Part shown: positions 42,950 to 54,969 of the stretch, in pieces | Position numbering within the stretch: the first letter of the stretch is position 1 | How the letters are laid out: each line of letters opens with the position of its first letter | Source of the DNA: Isoetes taiwanensis | Taxonomy: Eukaryota > Streptophyta > Lycopodiopsida > Isoetales > Isoetaceae | NCBI GenBank assembly: GCA_021234155.1 | Contig: JAJEKV010000023.1 | Location: 10,115,141-10,179,140, forward strand | Direction: 5' to 3' | DNA: 64,000 nucleotides | Translations under genes and position numbers: made by a program | The notes under the pieces: generated by a model | Told to the model about the DNA's origin: nothing | Database searches by the model: none | What the model saw: the letters and a program-made list of their open reading frames with translations, nothing else

Positions 42950-45940
42950 TGAATTTGCAATGTTCTTCGTGTTGTTGAGCCATGGAATGTTGTTATGCAG
43001 TAATCTATTGTATTGCTTTCATACTATACTGTACAAAAGCCAGAATAGTGTTTTATCCAATGGTGTGTTCTTTAATAATGCCCCCTTTAAAGTCGGGTCA
43101 ACAAGGGTCAGTTTGACCTGAAAAAGACTTGAATTGGGCGTTGTGGATTTGTAGAGAGGGAATATGTTTCCAGATGTGCCGTTATCCAACGGCTCAGAAG
43201 CCATAATACAGGGTTTAGCCATAATACAAAAATCATATGTTACAAAAATACTCTTTTTGATGATTGTGGAAACATTATTGATAACTGACATAAATAACCA
43301 TGTCTATCACAGTTTTTGGATTGTCTGACACTATTTTAATATGACAGTTCATTTTTAGGATCCTTGTGAAATAGTAGTGCTGCTAGTGTATAAATTCTCT
43401 AAAGTAGTAGGACATAAAATAGGCACCTAATGGCAGATCTTCAGCATCGACGAGTTAGAGGATTGTTTATAAATCATCGTCAAGTCTGTGATAGTACAAA
43501 CCCCTTCATAAGAAACATTATACGAGTTTTATTTAATGCTTAGACGATATGGATGGAGTCGAGATGACAAAGGATGGTCGAGAGAAAGGCTAAGAGAATA
43601 TTATTATCGAGGAATCTATTACTAGTTGAGGAAGAGAAAGTATGTGCTATTTCCATTTCAACTTGATCAGGACTTAACCCTCGTCAGAGACAAGACTTGA
43701 CATCATTACTTGATGGCCTATTGATAGCCATCATAATGACATGTTAAAACCCTCCACATATATCATCCAAAGCTTCACCAAAAACTCGAAGAAGTAGCAA
43801 CATAATCAGCAAGATAAGGAAAAGGAAAACCTTGAAGGAGGCAAGAAGTTTCCGTCGCATCGGAAGGAAATAAATACCAAAGTGGTAAAAATGCTCTTAC
43901 CACAAAAGAAAAAGATCCAACATCACTCCTAACTGGGCATTTCCTTTGTTCACGCTCTTCTCAGGCCTATTCGCCTGCCTCAGTTCTGAGGTGATGCTCC
44001 CGTGTGAAAGGAGGCAATCACCCTATGCTTTTACATGTGTAAATGTGTTAAGGGGTACCATTGTAGACCTCTGAAAGTGCAAGATTAATCTGGTTTTTGT
44101 AGTGAAAGCTTTTTATAACCTCCAATTCACTATTATCCTAGAGATTACTTTGGAGGCATGCATCCAGGTACTATTTCAGGTGGTTGTGATCTTCATTATT
44201 ATGCACCTGTATGTACCTCTGTTCCTGTACATTCTATCTGGAGAATCAAGTGGCTCATTTCTTCTTCCAACAAACCTTAAGGTGTTGTGGACCCATGACC
44301 ATTGTGCTAGTAAGGTTTGGAAGTTGTGAATCCCCCATGCTTAGCACTTTCTAGCAGTGTAAGATGTGAATGCTCCATAGCAGCTTTGAAGAGGTAGAAA
44401 CCCGATCTCTTATAAAAGAATTTGATATGGGACTGTGGACGACCTTAAGTGCTCAGGCCAAAAGTACTTTTTGTACTAGTTCCAAATTATCCCATGTAGT
44501 AAGTGATATCACTAGTCTCTATACTTCCGCTCCATATAGAACACTGCCCCAATTTTATTATTATCATTTCCCTTTCCGTCTCCCACCTTTTGCCTCCTCC
44601 CTTATTTCCATCTCTATGGCACCAATCATTCTCTCTCTTGTTTCATACTGTCATGGGGACGCATGAAATTTAGCGATTTCTAAACTTGAAAGTCCAACTA
44701 TGAGCGTGCTTGTAGTTTTCGCAAAAAAAGGCATGTATAGAAACAAACTCGTAATGTGATATACACAATGAATGGAAGCCGCAAAGATTGCACTTACACA
44801 ATTGGTAGATGTTATGGGTAACCCAATGTAACATCGAAGTAAAATTACATGTGATGGAGAGAGAGATTATTAGAACTTGATGCCGCCTACTTACAATATG
44901 GAAACAGGGTCGCGTTTATTCCCTGGCGTCCATTCCGCTGCTGACACGTGTCAGCCCCCTACAATCCGGAATGGAAGTTGGGTCTTCCAATTCCAGATGA
45001 CTGGTTTAGCAGGTTTCCCATGGTTTTTTTCTCACTATTTTTTTTCTCTGTTTTCTTCAGAGAAAACAGAAATCTTCGCATGAAAGTCCGGCGCATGAAA
45101 TCTTCAGCCATGAAATCTTCGCAGCAAGTCCGGCGCTTCTTTCTTGGAAGACATTCTGACGGCCAGGTTCTTACTGCCACAGTTCTGGCCCTCGTTTTAG
45201 AAACAAAATCCGGCAAACCATCCTCTCTCTGCCTTCCAAAATCAAAATTGTTGGGAGGGGATCCGGCACCCAATCCCACGCAAAATCTTTGCCAGAATCG
45301 GCAGATAAGACATTTGCGCATTGCATCTTCAATCGGTGAAAATAATCTTGGTTCTGTAACAAGAATCAACGTAAAAGAGGGTAGGAACACTAAAAAACAT
45401 GCTGGATTTCGGAGGATTAGATACTTACAAGAGAGCCGCATCAAAATGTCGGTTTCGTCGAAAATCAATTAGAAAACAGCAGCAGACGAAGACATGGCCG
45501 CAGGGGAAAACATGGCCACAGCCTCGACGAAGACATGGCCGCAGGGGAAAAGGGGGGCAAATTTTGCTCCCCTGTTTCCATATTGATGGGGAAACGAAAT
45601 TGGGTCCCAATTTCCTTTCCCCCATACAATATGAAGCCCATGTTTAAGGAAGTGAATGATTCTCTCACCACGTAAGGACTACCCCACATATCCAAATCTA
45701 GTTTTAGTTGCAAGTAAAAGAAGGATTTTAAAGTTGTCCTTGTTTTAAGAGAAAACAATAACTTTCAAAATGTGAAACATGTACATATTTGAAGAATGAG
45801 TTGGATAGTACAAAATATCCTCAAAACATGAGATGCTGTTGCAGAAAATTGATAGACACAACATGGAGCTGAAAAATTGGCTAACACCTACTATTCATAA
45901 TATTTATCCTTTGGTAGTCCATAAGAATATCTATGTTTGA
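42950..45940. other. No recognised gene
   Basis: The longest frames (44948-45472 plus and its shadow) show no family signal and sit in a stretch with repeated GCATGAAATCTTC and GAAGACATGGCCGCAGGGGA phrases (the latter near 45488 and 45530). The rest is AT-rich with dense stops. Confidence 0.4.
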
Positions 45941-45952
45941 TATACGATAAGA

Positions 45953-46440
45953 TTGATAAGAAGAAGACGTGCATTCCAAGATTACAACCAAATCCAAACA
46001 CTACAAATGATGCTACGTAATTGCCTAGGGCTTTGGGATATATTTTCACTCATGGACCCTTCTTCTTATGGTCATTTTGTCACATGGAATTGGTCATTTG
46101 ACCCAAACTTTGCAATAGGTTCTATTGCAAAATGTCTAGGGAATCTAGAGAGTTTCCAGGATGGAGATAGCGGTTATTTAACTCCAACTATCACTCCAAC
46201 AACACAATCCCTTCATGAAGCATTGTTCACAAGAACAAATGGTAAGCAATTAGCCAGAGAAGCTGATAGTAATTTTAAGCCTCTACAAAAACTTCTACTT
46301 TTACAGGTGGATAATTGTGTCTCTAGAAACAAACGTTATGTCTAGACATACTTGACAATGTTAGTGGTAAGAGGACATTTTTGAAGAGATATTGATGGCA
46401 ATTCTTATGGTTGGATATAGGCCAAATATGGCTCCACGAA
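45953..46440 (+). pseudogene. DUF7869-like fragment (transposon-associated)
   Basis: The frame reads LQKLLLLQVDNCVSRNKRYV, then stop, TYLTMLVVRG, and after a frameshift FEEILMAILMVGYRP. This follows the recalled core of DUF7869 proteins (LQLDNC.RDNKNRYV.AFLSLLVARG.F..V...FL.VGHTH). Those occur as repetitive, transposon-like genes in plants and animals. The region is decayed: a TAG interrupts it, and the expected VGHTH is VGYRP. Confidence 0.5.
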
Positions 46441-46559
46441 GTTTAAAAATGGATAAGAGGCTTAGGAATGGAACTGAGCCACATCCTCAAAACAAGAGTA
46501 TGGGATGACATGTGGACACACATAACAATGAGAAATTGGCTCGACTGACACTCAAGCCC

Positions 46560-47215
46560 AAAAATAGAATAGCCCCTGAACATGTTCAATCGAAGGATGC
46601 AAATTGGCCAGATCCTATACAAGAATAGCAAGCTGAAGACATCAGATAGGGATGTCTTAATCAAATTCAGGATGGGCAGCCATGATCTGAGAATTGAAAG
46701 GAACAGATGGAGGAAAATTGAAAGAATTGACCGCATATGCAGAATATGTGACATAGGAAGAATAGAGGAGGAAAAGCACATGTTCAGCGAATGCCCCGAG
46801 TATGCGAAGATAAGGTCCAAATATAAAAAGATCAGGTGGAACCTCCCACTCCCAGCACTGATGGACAAAGGAGAAATACTGGCAGATATGGCGAAAGCCA
46901 TTAAAGAAATATTGAATCGGCATCGAAGGGTGCATAAAGAAAAAGGGCTCATAATCTAATCAGCAATTGATGTAGATCAGTGCAGCCCATATCGTACAGC
47001 TCCAAGGCTAAAGATAATGATGCACTCATGTATGGCCATGAAGCCTATTATAAACATGATGCGGCTATACAAAGACAACCTAAGCTTGCTTGATGGCTAA
47101 ATAACCCTGTGCTTTTGTTGGTGGCAACCCCAGTGTTTGGGGTGCTCACAAAATGCCATACAAGTCCAAGGGCCGCATGGTCGAAGGGACGTAAATGTAT
47201 CTTATTCTATTCCAT
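46560..47215 (+). pseudogene. LINE C, C-terminal Cys-His domain and 3' tail
   Basis: Frame 46582-46959 has IKFRMGSHDLRIERNRWRKI, then RICRICDIGRIEEEKHMFSE CPEYAKIRSKY. This is the CxxC...HxxxxC domain that closes several LINE ORF2 proteins, similar to the LINE A end at about 20.5 kb. The frame stops at 46959. A 3' UTR follows and ends GGGACGTAAATGTATCTTAT TCTATT. Confidence 0.7.
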
Positions 47216-48183
47216 TAAAGAGACAGAAAATATAATGGAGCTTGCGACGAAGATGCCAGAGTCAAGGGAATCAGTAACAGTATAATCATCATTTTACCCC
47301 ATCCAACGATCTAGATAGATGGTGAAGCATATTTTTTTTTCAGTAAGATTTGTGAAAACTTTAGGCACAAGGCCGTCAAAGTCTTGCACAATCAGGCAAT
47401 GTGGTGTAATAATGCATCCTAGATGTTGTTAGGGCATTGTCGTACATGTAGACTATGAGAGCCCTAGCTCACACTTGTGTCATGCATATAAAGCATCTGA
47501 TTGCACACGAAGCGGCCTATGCATATGCATATGTCGATTAGCGAATGGTCATTTGGAAGATACACTAAGGAGTTTGTATAATAACTACAGGGTTTACTTT
47601 ATCCTTCTATATATATTATTATTAAAAAAAATTCCGGTTCCAAAAAGGCATTTTAGAATTAGCTATACCTACATTCCGGCTATTGTTTAAGAGCAAAATT
47701 TACTATATTCAAACCGGAGAAACTTTTAGCTTGCCGTGCCCTTCCCCCGGTACACGTGCCTCTTCCCTCTCCGAGTAGAATAGTTTTTCCGGCAGCTTTA
47801 GAGCTAGAAGAACTCCAGGCTCCGGCGTGTGCTTGGCCAGGCTCAGATTAGTGCCAGGCAACGCACGTCTGGAATTGGGGTCTTTTCCCCGCATGAAAAT
47901 ATTTTTACCCCGGTTATTGTGATTCCATCGCAAGATATTCCCTCCCGCGGAATCACTAACCTCCGAGAACGGGATCCGTTCCGGAGGCCCCGTTATCCGT
48001 ACCTGACAGCGTCAGGTGTACCTTCCGCCCTTTTATTCTATGGGACGGAATCACCACCCAAAATATTCCAGTAAAACTTCAAATTTTTGAGGTTATCTTC
48101 TTCTGGAGATTCTTGCCGGCTATGGCGCTCCGGCGATAGATGGCCACTTGGGTTTGAGGGGATCTTCTTTTTTCTTGTTCTCG

Positions 48184-48440
48184 TTATTTTCTTGTGCAGA
48201 TCCGGCAATATAGATATGGCAGAAAAGAGGTGGCGTTCTTCCTTCTCTTTTGCTTCAAGATTTTTCTGTTGGAGCTGGCGCCAGTAAGCCTGGGTGTTTA
48301 TCCGGCCGAAGATTTACACTGTTATTTTCTTGTGCAGATCCGGCAGTATAGATATGGCGGAATAGAGGTGGCGTTCTTCCTTCTCTTCTGCTTCAAGATT
48401 TTTCTGTTGGAGCTGGCATCTGTTTTATCCGGCCGAAGAT
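48184..48440 (+). repeat. ~120-bp direct duplication
   Basis: Units at 48184-48313 and 48322-48440 both begin TTATTTTCTTGTGCAGATCC and end TTATCCGGCCGAAGAT. The start of the unit recurs inverted at 48741-48775. Confidence 0.88.
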
Positions 48441-49204
48441 CTGCAAGACAGCGTTGTTTGAGGTTCAAACGGAAGTGGGGTCTCTGCTAACATGGCCGCA
48501 GGACACTCCGGCTCTTCGCCATTTTAATGGGGATGTATCCCTCTTGAATCTGAGGTCCGACGGAATCTTCACACCCAGGCATGTATGATCTTGATAGCAT
48601 TTGCTATGTCTCATGAGGGGACACGCGAATAGCTATGAGCTTGTTGCATCCTTCCGGCATGCCCACCAATGTGAGGTAGGTCTTTCGTTTCTGTTGAAAA
48701 GCAATCTGTTATTATTTCTTTCCCTGTTGCTTTGCATGCTCTGCACAAGAAAATAACGAGAACAAGAAAAAAGAAGAAGAAGTTTCTTGATGTTTTACAG
48801 CGTTGCTTGTAATGGAAGAGTGTGCAAGCATTGGGAAAAGGCTCTGCGGGCATTGGGCAAATAGGTTAAGTTATGAGTATGAGAGGCGGTGGGGAAGAGT
48901 ATGGAGCGGGGGATTAAACAGATTTTGCAAAGCATAAAACTGGTTTACGGTCCTGGGGTTACGGTGAGCCCGATCGGCACGGAGGTTGAATCCTCCAGCC
49001 CAAAGAGAACATCCTTCATTTCTTATTTTGGGAACAGGGGTTATGTATGCTTAGCTAAACCATCCTGAACCAGTTTCTATGGAATCAAAGGAAATTTATC
49101 TCGAACCATTTTCTATGGAATCAAATGAAAATTTTGGATTGAACCATGGTAATTTTTCCTCCCTGTGGCGTGGCCTGTAGACAGATAGGTCCGGAGCGAT
49201 TTGA

Positions 49205-49745
49205 AATTCCATGGTGATTCCACGGGAAGGAATATTATGGTATGTGATTCTACGGGTTAGAATATCCAGGTACGCGGTGATTCCACGGGTTAGAATATCA
49301 CGGTATGTGATTCCAACTGGCGGAATTACAAGTTGTTGGTGATTCCACTCGGCAGTATTTCACGAGGTGATTCCACCGGGCGGAATTTTCGGACATGATT
49401 CCGCCAGGAGGTATTTCACCATGGTGATTCCACCTGGCGGGATATCAAGGTGATTCCGTCTGGTGGAATAGCAAGGTTGTGATTCCGTCTAGCGGAATAA
49501 CATGATGGTGATTCCATCTCCACCGGAATCGGGGCGTTAAGTGATTCCATCTGGCGGAATAGCAAGGTTGTGATTCCGTCTGGCAGAATAACACGATTGT
49601 GATTCCGTCTCACAGAATAAATAATACGGTTGTGATTCCATCTGGTGGAATACATGAGCGGTGATTCCATCTCGAAGAATCGTAAATTGGTGATTCTATC
49701 TGGCGGAATAGCAAAGTTGTGATTCCGCCGGAAGGTATAAATGAC
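49205..49745. repeat. Minisatellite of ~18 hairpin units (GATTCC..GGAAT)
   Basis: Units of about 29-32 bp with consensus GTGATTCCGTCTGGCGGAAT AGCAAGGTT. Within each unit ATTCC(G) pairs with (C)GGAAT around a 4-6-base loop. The pairing bases are kept in many units even where both sides vary. Translations on the minus strand are repetitive and not a gene. Confidence 0.9.
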
Positions 49746-50860
49746 CTGAAAGCAACCCTGTCAGGTACGGATAATGGGGGCTCTGGTACGGACAACGGGG
49801 TCTCGGCCTGGTGATTCCGCGGGATGGAATTTTTTGCGATGGAATCACAATAACCGGGGTAAAAATATTTTGTTCCCCTTTTCCCCTATATTTTAGTTTT
49901 GATGTCAGTATCTTATCACCTCTGCTCGATTGCCTCTGCTCGATTGCACCGATTTCTTCATGTTACAGTAATATTCTAGCGCCCGGAATATTTTGTAGGC
50001 ATTGCTTCCAGGCCTGAGTTTGATAAGATGTCTGCTTCTTGAAAAAATTTTCTTCTAGGCTATAGCGGTTTAAAAGACAGGAGGAATTTTATAAAGGCGA
50101 AACCCCTGTACGTCGTCTTTTTCTTTGATGCGTATTCTAGTGCATGTTTGGGCTCGAATAGGTGCCAGAGCAAATTCAAGCAGTATGAATTGATGAAACA
50201 GAGCAAAATTTGTTTAAATTGAGAGCCATGGCGTCATAGATCCAGCCTTCTGCCTTTTCTCATTGCAGTATATTTAAAACAGACAAAAATATCCGGCCGA
50301 TCAAGCCCATCTCCATCGCCATAGCTAGATTAGAGCAGGGGCTTCTTAGGTAGGAGAAAAGAGGTTTCTGGAGTTGCAGTAGGTCTATCTGCGGATCTTT
50401 GAAGCTTTTAAGTGCTAGGTTTTGGCTTTTCTAGTGCCGGAGTTTTTTCTTTTGGGTTATTCCCTCCGGTTTGCTTCCAGGTCTATTTTCTAATTTGAAA
50501 ATCGGAATAAGGAAGAGCATCTTTGTCGGATGGAAAAAAACAACGAAAAAATATGCATCCCTTGCTTAAAGTCACGTAATTCCAGTGAACTTAAAGAATC
50601 CTAGGACGTTTTTCTCAGATCAAGCTCGTTGGAAATTGTAAAGGCCCTGGACGAATATTGGTCTTGCATGGGGTGCAGCTACCTTTCCAGGTTATTCTTT
50701 TTGGATTTCCAAAAAGTAATAAGCATACTGATAGTTTCATTTGCATTTATCTTCAAACAATGAGGTCTTGCCCATACACCATGCTTGCCCAACCCAATAC
50801 GACACTAACAAAGCAAGCCCCCGTCTATTTCGAAGAGACACCCGATTTACAGGTGCTCAC

Positions 50861-50993
50861 TTTTTTTCAATAGTTTAAATAAATCATTGTTTTATTGTCT
50901 CAACAAACCCATGCTATCTTAACATACTTTTTTTCAATAGTTTAAATAAATCATTGTTTTATTGTCTCAACAAACCCATGCTATCTTAACATA
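50861..50993. repeat. Perfect 67-bp tandem duplication
   Basis: TTTTTTTCAATAGTTTAAAT to ATGCTATCTTAACATA is present twice with period 67. Confidence 0.95.
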
Positions 50994-50999
50994 TATAAT

Positions 51000-52380
51000 T
51001 ATATTAGCGGGAGGAATCTTTGGTCCCGCAAAAGCTAGGGGCCTGCTTCTTCGTCACGACCACGGAATTAGCGACAGGTAAACCGCGACCACGGAATTAT
51101 CGACAGGCAAACCGAATAACGGATAAGGTTGAAGCAGATATCTGTATCTGCTGCGGAGACATCTGTGCAATAGTTGGTAGCTTCGGAATGGGTTGTGACA
51201 TGCATAAATAGCTTCCTTTAACTACCGGGTTGGATTCAAGGGCGAAGAAGGTATGTCTATCTATCGTGGTTTCTCTTTCTGCTAAGTTATTCATACACAA
51301 GACTTCGATTCTGTTTTTTAGGTTGAAGGCACACTGTTGCTTTCTATTCTTAGATCTAATAATCTTAGTTAAAAAGACTACCTGATGAGACTTCCCTGTG
51401 CAAAAAAACGCCTATTTGCAATAGTGCCATGGAGCAGAAGCGATCAATCAAGAATGTCGCCATTCTGCTGCAACCCCGGTCTTTCTATTCTGCTCCAAGC
51501 ATATGCCCTCTCGTCATTCTGCCTTTTCGTTGCCAAGCCTATGTCTTCTCTAAGCAGCACGAAAATACATGAGAAGGAAAACGAAAATGAATGAAAATGG
51601 GGCAGCGTAACTGGGCTGTAACTCTTCTGGTCATTTCTAGACTCAGATATGAACTCTAGACCAATCTATCTTCCAGTTTTCTTTTCTGAATCTACAACTG
51701 TGTTAGGAATGGGTGCACTCCATGGATCTAACAAAGGTATAGAACTGTTGACATCGGTTTCCTGACTTTGCAGCTCTTCATTGGTTTTTTAGATTTTATA
51801 AGCTGAATTTTCCCCATTCATTTGTAACGCCCTGTCTTTATTCACAGCAATAGCTTTGTTCTCGCACCATTCCTAACCATTCCTACCCAAAATGTAGCTC
51901 TATTCTATTTGAAATCAGACAATTTTCCTATCCTGAAGCAATTCCTTGAGGTGCAGGCTCAGATCCGTTAGCACATTTGGGTCTAAGTTCACTGACTTTA
52001 GTGTAGGTTCATGATTTGGCTGGGGTCGTTGTAGAAAGCAAATTGCACGAAACTGTAATGATAAGATGCTCCGCTATAATCTATGGTACAAAAAGAACAG
52101 AGAGACTGAGAAAAGTGAGTTAAAGGCGTAGAACAATAAAACTATAGACTGAAACAACCTGCAATTTAAATCTAAACTCTTTTGAACATAATTAAGAGTG
52201 ATTAAACTGATATTCTTCTGTAATGTGGCCATCCCTATTTGCTCTGCAAGAACCAAGTGCATCAGATTGAGATCATAAAATAAAACCGGCTTTTCATAGG
52301 TTGAGGAACACTTGCGTTTCAATATGTAGAGCAGATAGTTTCAAATCTAGAACAAGTATGGAAAATAGCAAAATATGCAT
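51000..52380. other. No recognised gene
   Basis: A small CGACCACGGAATTA(G/T)CGACAGG duplication lies at 51056-51108. Otherwise there are only short frames without family signal. Confidence 0.4.
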
Positions 52381-52384
52381 TGCC

Positions 52385-52520
52385 TAAAGGAACAAATGTA
52401 AGATGAGGCCCAACGTGCTACACTATCAAAGCCAGCACTCTACCCATTAAAACAAACTCTTGGCAAGCATAAAACCCATATCTAAAAAATGAAGCACTCT
52501 ACCCATTAAGACAAACTCTT
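52385..52520 (-). mobile_element. tRNA-like SINE remnant
   Basis: Minus strand reads TTTAATGGGTAGAGTGCTGG CTTTGATAGTGTAGCACG, with a tRNA A-box and anticodon-arm look. The ATGGGTAGAGTGCTTCATT-type start is duplicated just upstream on that strand. The B box is degenerate. Confidence 0.35.
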
Positions 52521-52859
52521 TGCTAATGGGTTTTGTTATTTTTAATTGGTGAGAATCTAATGTGAGCCAAGTTGGAGGAGAAGATGCATGTATATATGCT
52601 TTGTAATCATTACATGAGTGCTCACATTTCATAAGCCCTTAGAATCACCTAGAAGGTATCCATAATTTCTCTTGCATATATAACTAGAAATAAAGCTTCA
52701 AACACTAGATTGTTCATGGCCATGTGTCTGTTTTCAAAGAGAAAAATTGAACTTATGCTTAATAAATTGCATAACGTGGCATCAAAATCAGCTAGAGGGC
52801 AAATACATAATCTTATGGGTAATACCATATATCTATTCACATAAGCTCGTATAACATCA

Positions 52860-53395
52860 GTGAATTTTTTTTCAAAAGTCCCTAGCTTAGCTCTTCTTCT
52901 AAATTCACAGTTGGATGAAGGTAGATACCTTGGGTATTCTACGTTTACACATCCTGGTCATCGCACCATTGATGATTATGGGTGCGTTTCTCTAGTAGAT
53001 GGATTTAAAAGAAGAAAATTAAGGGATCACTTTTTACATTCCCTTGAGGTGCATCTTCATTATATAACGATCAATGTTCCTTAATTTCAGCATAATGCTT
53101 CTGTGAATTCTATCGTTGTGTGATATTATAGCTAGCATTTGATTTGATTTGCAATTATCTTTTAACGTGTGCAGAGATGGCACAGATGAAAGAAGACTAT
53201 GTCATTGAACTAAATCTAGGTGACTTTTATGGATGGTGGATGAACACCTTTGGTAATTCACCAGCCTTCGTGTCGAAAGATGCTATATTGGAGATCCTTT
53301 TGGATTTATTTCGTAATTTATATTATTCACAAAAATATCATCCTAGTGATGATGATGCATCTTCAGTTATAGATCATGTTAATTGTGATGTTTAA
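52860..53395 (+). other. Two adjacent open frames, hypothetical
   Basis: Frame 1 contains LDEGRYLGYSTFTHPGHRTI DDYGCVSLVDGFKRRKLRDH. Frame 2 (from about 53174) contains MAQMKEDYVIELNLGDFYGW WMNTFGNSPAF and LDLFRNLYYSQKYHPSDDDA. They could be two exons of one gene with an intron at about 53084-53172. Composition is protein-like, but I recognise no family. Confidence 0.35.
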
Positions 53396-53569
53396 TGTAT
53401 TGTGAACACGTAAAATTTCGATAACAAAAAGTAATGATCGATGATGTTAAAGTAAAAGACTAAACTAAATAATAATGTACTACATAATTTCTAAATAAAG
53501 GTGAGAACTGCACGAGTTTCGACTTTGCGCAAAACTTATTTTTGTAGCAAGTTGGAGGAGAGAAATGTT

Positions 53570-53593
53570 CGCGGCGGCCGTAAGGCCGCCGCG
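53570..53593. repeat. GC hairpin, 10-bp perfect stem
   Basis: CGCGGCGGCC, loop GTAA, GGCCGCCGCG, in AT-rich surroundings. It is followed by repeated TGGTATAGAATGTATTGTTG-like phrases. Confidence 0.85.
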
Positions 53594-53867
53594 ATAAATT
53601 TCTTGTAAAATATGTTGTTGTCCCTAATGGTATAGAATGTATTGTTGCCCTTGATGATATAAATTTTTTTACCCATGGCATAAAATACATTATCACCACT
53701 AATGCCTTAGCCCTATTTATCAATGCCCTTAGGCATAAATATGTCACCCACTGGCATCCCCTAGCCTAACATATACAATACATAAACTCTAGGCAGGACG
53801 ATGCCACCTTTCCCAGCCTTCTTACGACCACATGCATACATGCTATTGTTTTAAATTGTAGATCTAA

Positions 53868-53990
53868 ATCATATGTTGATGTTTGGATTCTCGTTATCAA
53901 TATGTATGCCCAATGTGGAAACCTAGAAGAGGTCTAAATAATTTTTGATAATATGTCTGAAATAAGTATGAACTTCATTATCATTGCTTT
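53868..53990 (+). pseudogene. PPR motif fragment
   Basis: The frame reads DVWILVINMYAQCGNLEEV, stop, then IIFDNMSEISMNF. This is the L/S-type PPR phrase (INMYAKCGNLEEAR.VFDNM.ER) of land-plant PLS proteins, with one stop. It is an isolated fragment. Confidence 0.65.
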
Positions 53991-54969
53991 TTTTGAACAT
54001 CAATATGAATACCAACATCAAGATGAGTTGCCAATCTAACTACCCAATCTTTCATGTCACCATTTAACATTCCCAATTTCAAAGGAAAAATGGAAAATTG
54101 TATTGTTGTATGATTATCACACTTTCAATCTTCCTCAAATGTTGCCTTTGTCTTTCTACATTAAACTCAACCTACGTGATGTCGAACAACAAAGTAATAT
54201 TGAAAGAGCAAATTCATTTAGTAATTCATATTCTCTCAGGGGCTTTCAGCAAGTGTTTCAAATTTTTTTTTATTTTTATTTTTTTGAAAGCAAGAGATGG
54301 TTTTGTCATTAATTATAAAATCTCAAGAACATAGCATGAATGTGCTTTATAGAGAAGCACATGAGAAAATAGATGGTCAACATAGAGCTTCATATTATAG
54401 ATTATGAGCTCTAGCACAAAATAAAAAGGACAGTATGTCAACAACAATGTGCCAATAGACAAAATGCTCCAAAATATGAACAATTCGATGAAGCCCCAAG
54501 CTGATGAAACTGAAGCTCTGTATAAACTGTAAGCACCTGCAAAAAGTATAGTCCTTCCCAAAAATAAACCAGATGAAGATTAGATAAGAGCAGAAGCATA
54601 CTTAGGAAGAGGCTATAGATGTGGGGATCATTGATCAGAGAAGAAATGGAATTGAAATAAGCATTGAATGGGTCTGTAGATCCAAAATAGTATTGATTTG
54701 GACCCCAATTATTAGTGTAGAAGAGCCAAAATTTGTCCTTGGGTAAAAGCATGAAATGTCTATAAATGTAGCCCTTTTTGTACATATACATATGTACCGA
54801 ATGCACATTTTTGGAATAACTGTCATCATGACCCGCTAGTAACTACTCTGAACCCGCAATTATCGGATTTTGAAATTCTTTCCCAAATTCTTTCTTGGTT
54901 TGCCTCTCGTTCACTATCCCGCCCCTGCCTTCTCTGCTTGAATTCTGATCACGAATTCTTCATCTAGCT

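Larger units (their letters stand above)
47896..49871. mobile_element. ~2-kb TIR element with internal hairpin minisatellite
   Basis: AAAATATTTTTACCCCGGTT ATTGTGATTCCATCGC at the left end is repeated inverted at the right end (49835-49871). Similarity continues inward for about 130 bp (CCCGCGGAATCAC, TATCCGTACCTGACAG). The interior holds a 120-130-bp direct duplication and the GATTCC array. There is no transposase, so it is non-autonomous. No target-site duplication was recognised. Confidence 0.75.

Noticed and set aside
44948-45472. 174-residue frame as a gene
   Set aside because: It is open on both strands, has low-complexity Ser/Arg/Lys content and repeated DNA phrases, and shows no recognisable domain.
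49205-49745. CRISPR-like array
   Set aside because: The unit is about 30 bp and each unit is itself the repeat; there are no unique spacers of constant length, and the context is a plant transposon.
54313-54829. Minus-strand frames near 54.5 kb as a membrane protein
   Set aside because: The hydrophobic composition follows from AT-rich DNA. Frames overlap the transposon's left end, and no family was recognised.
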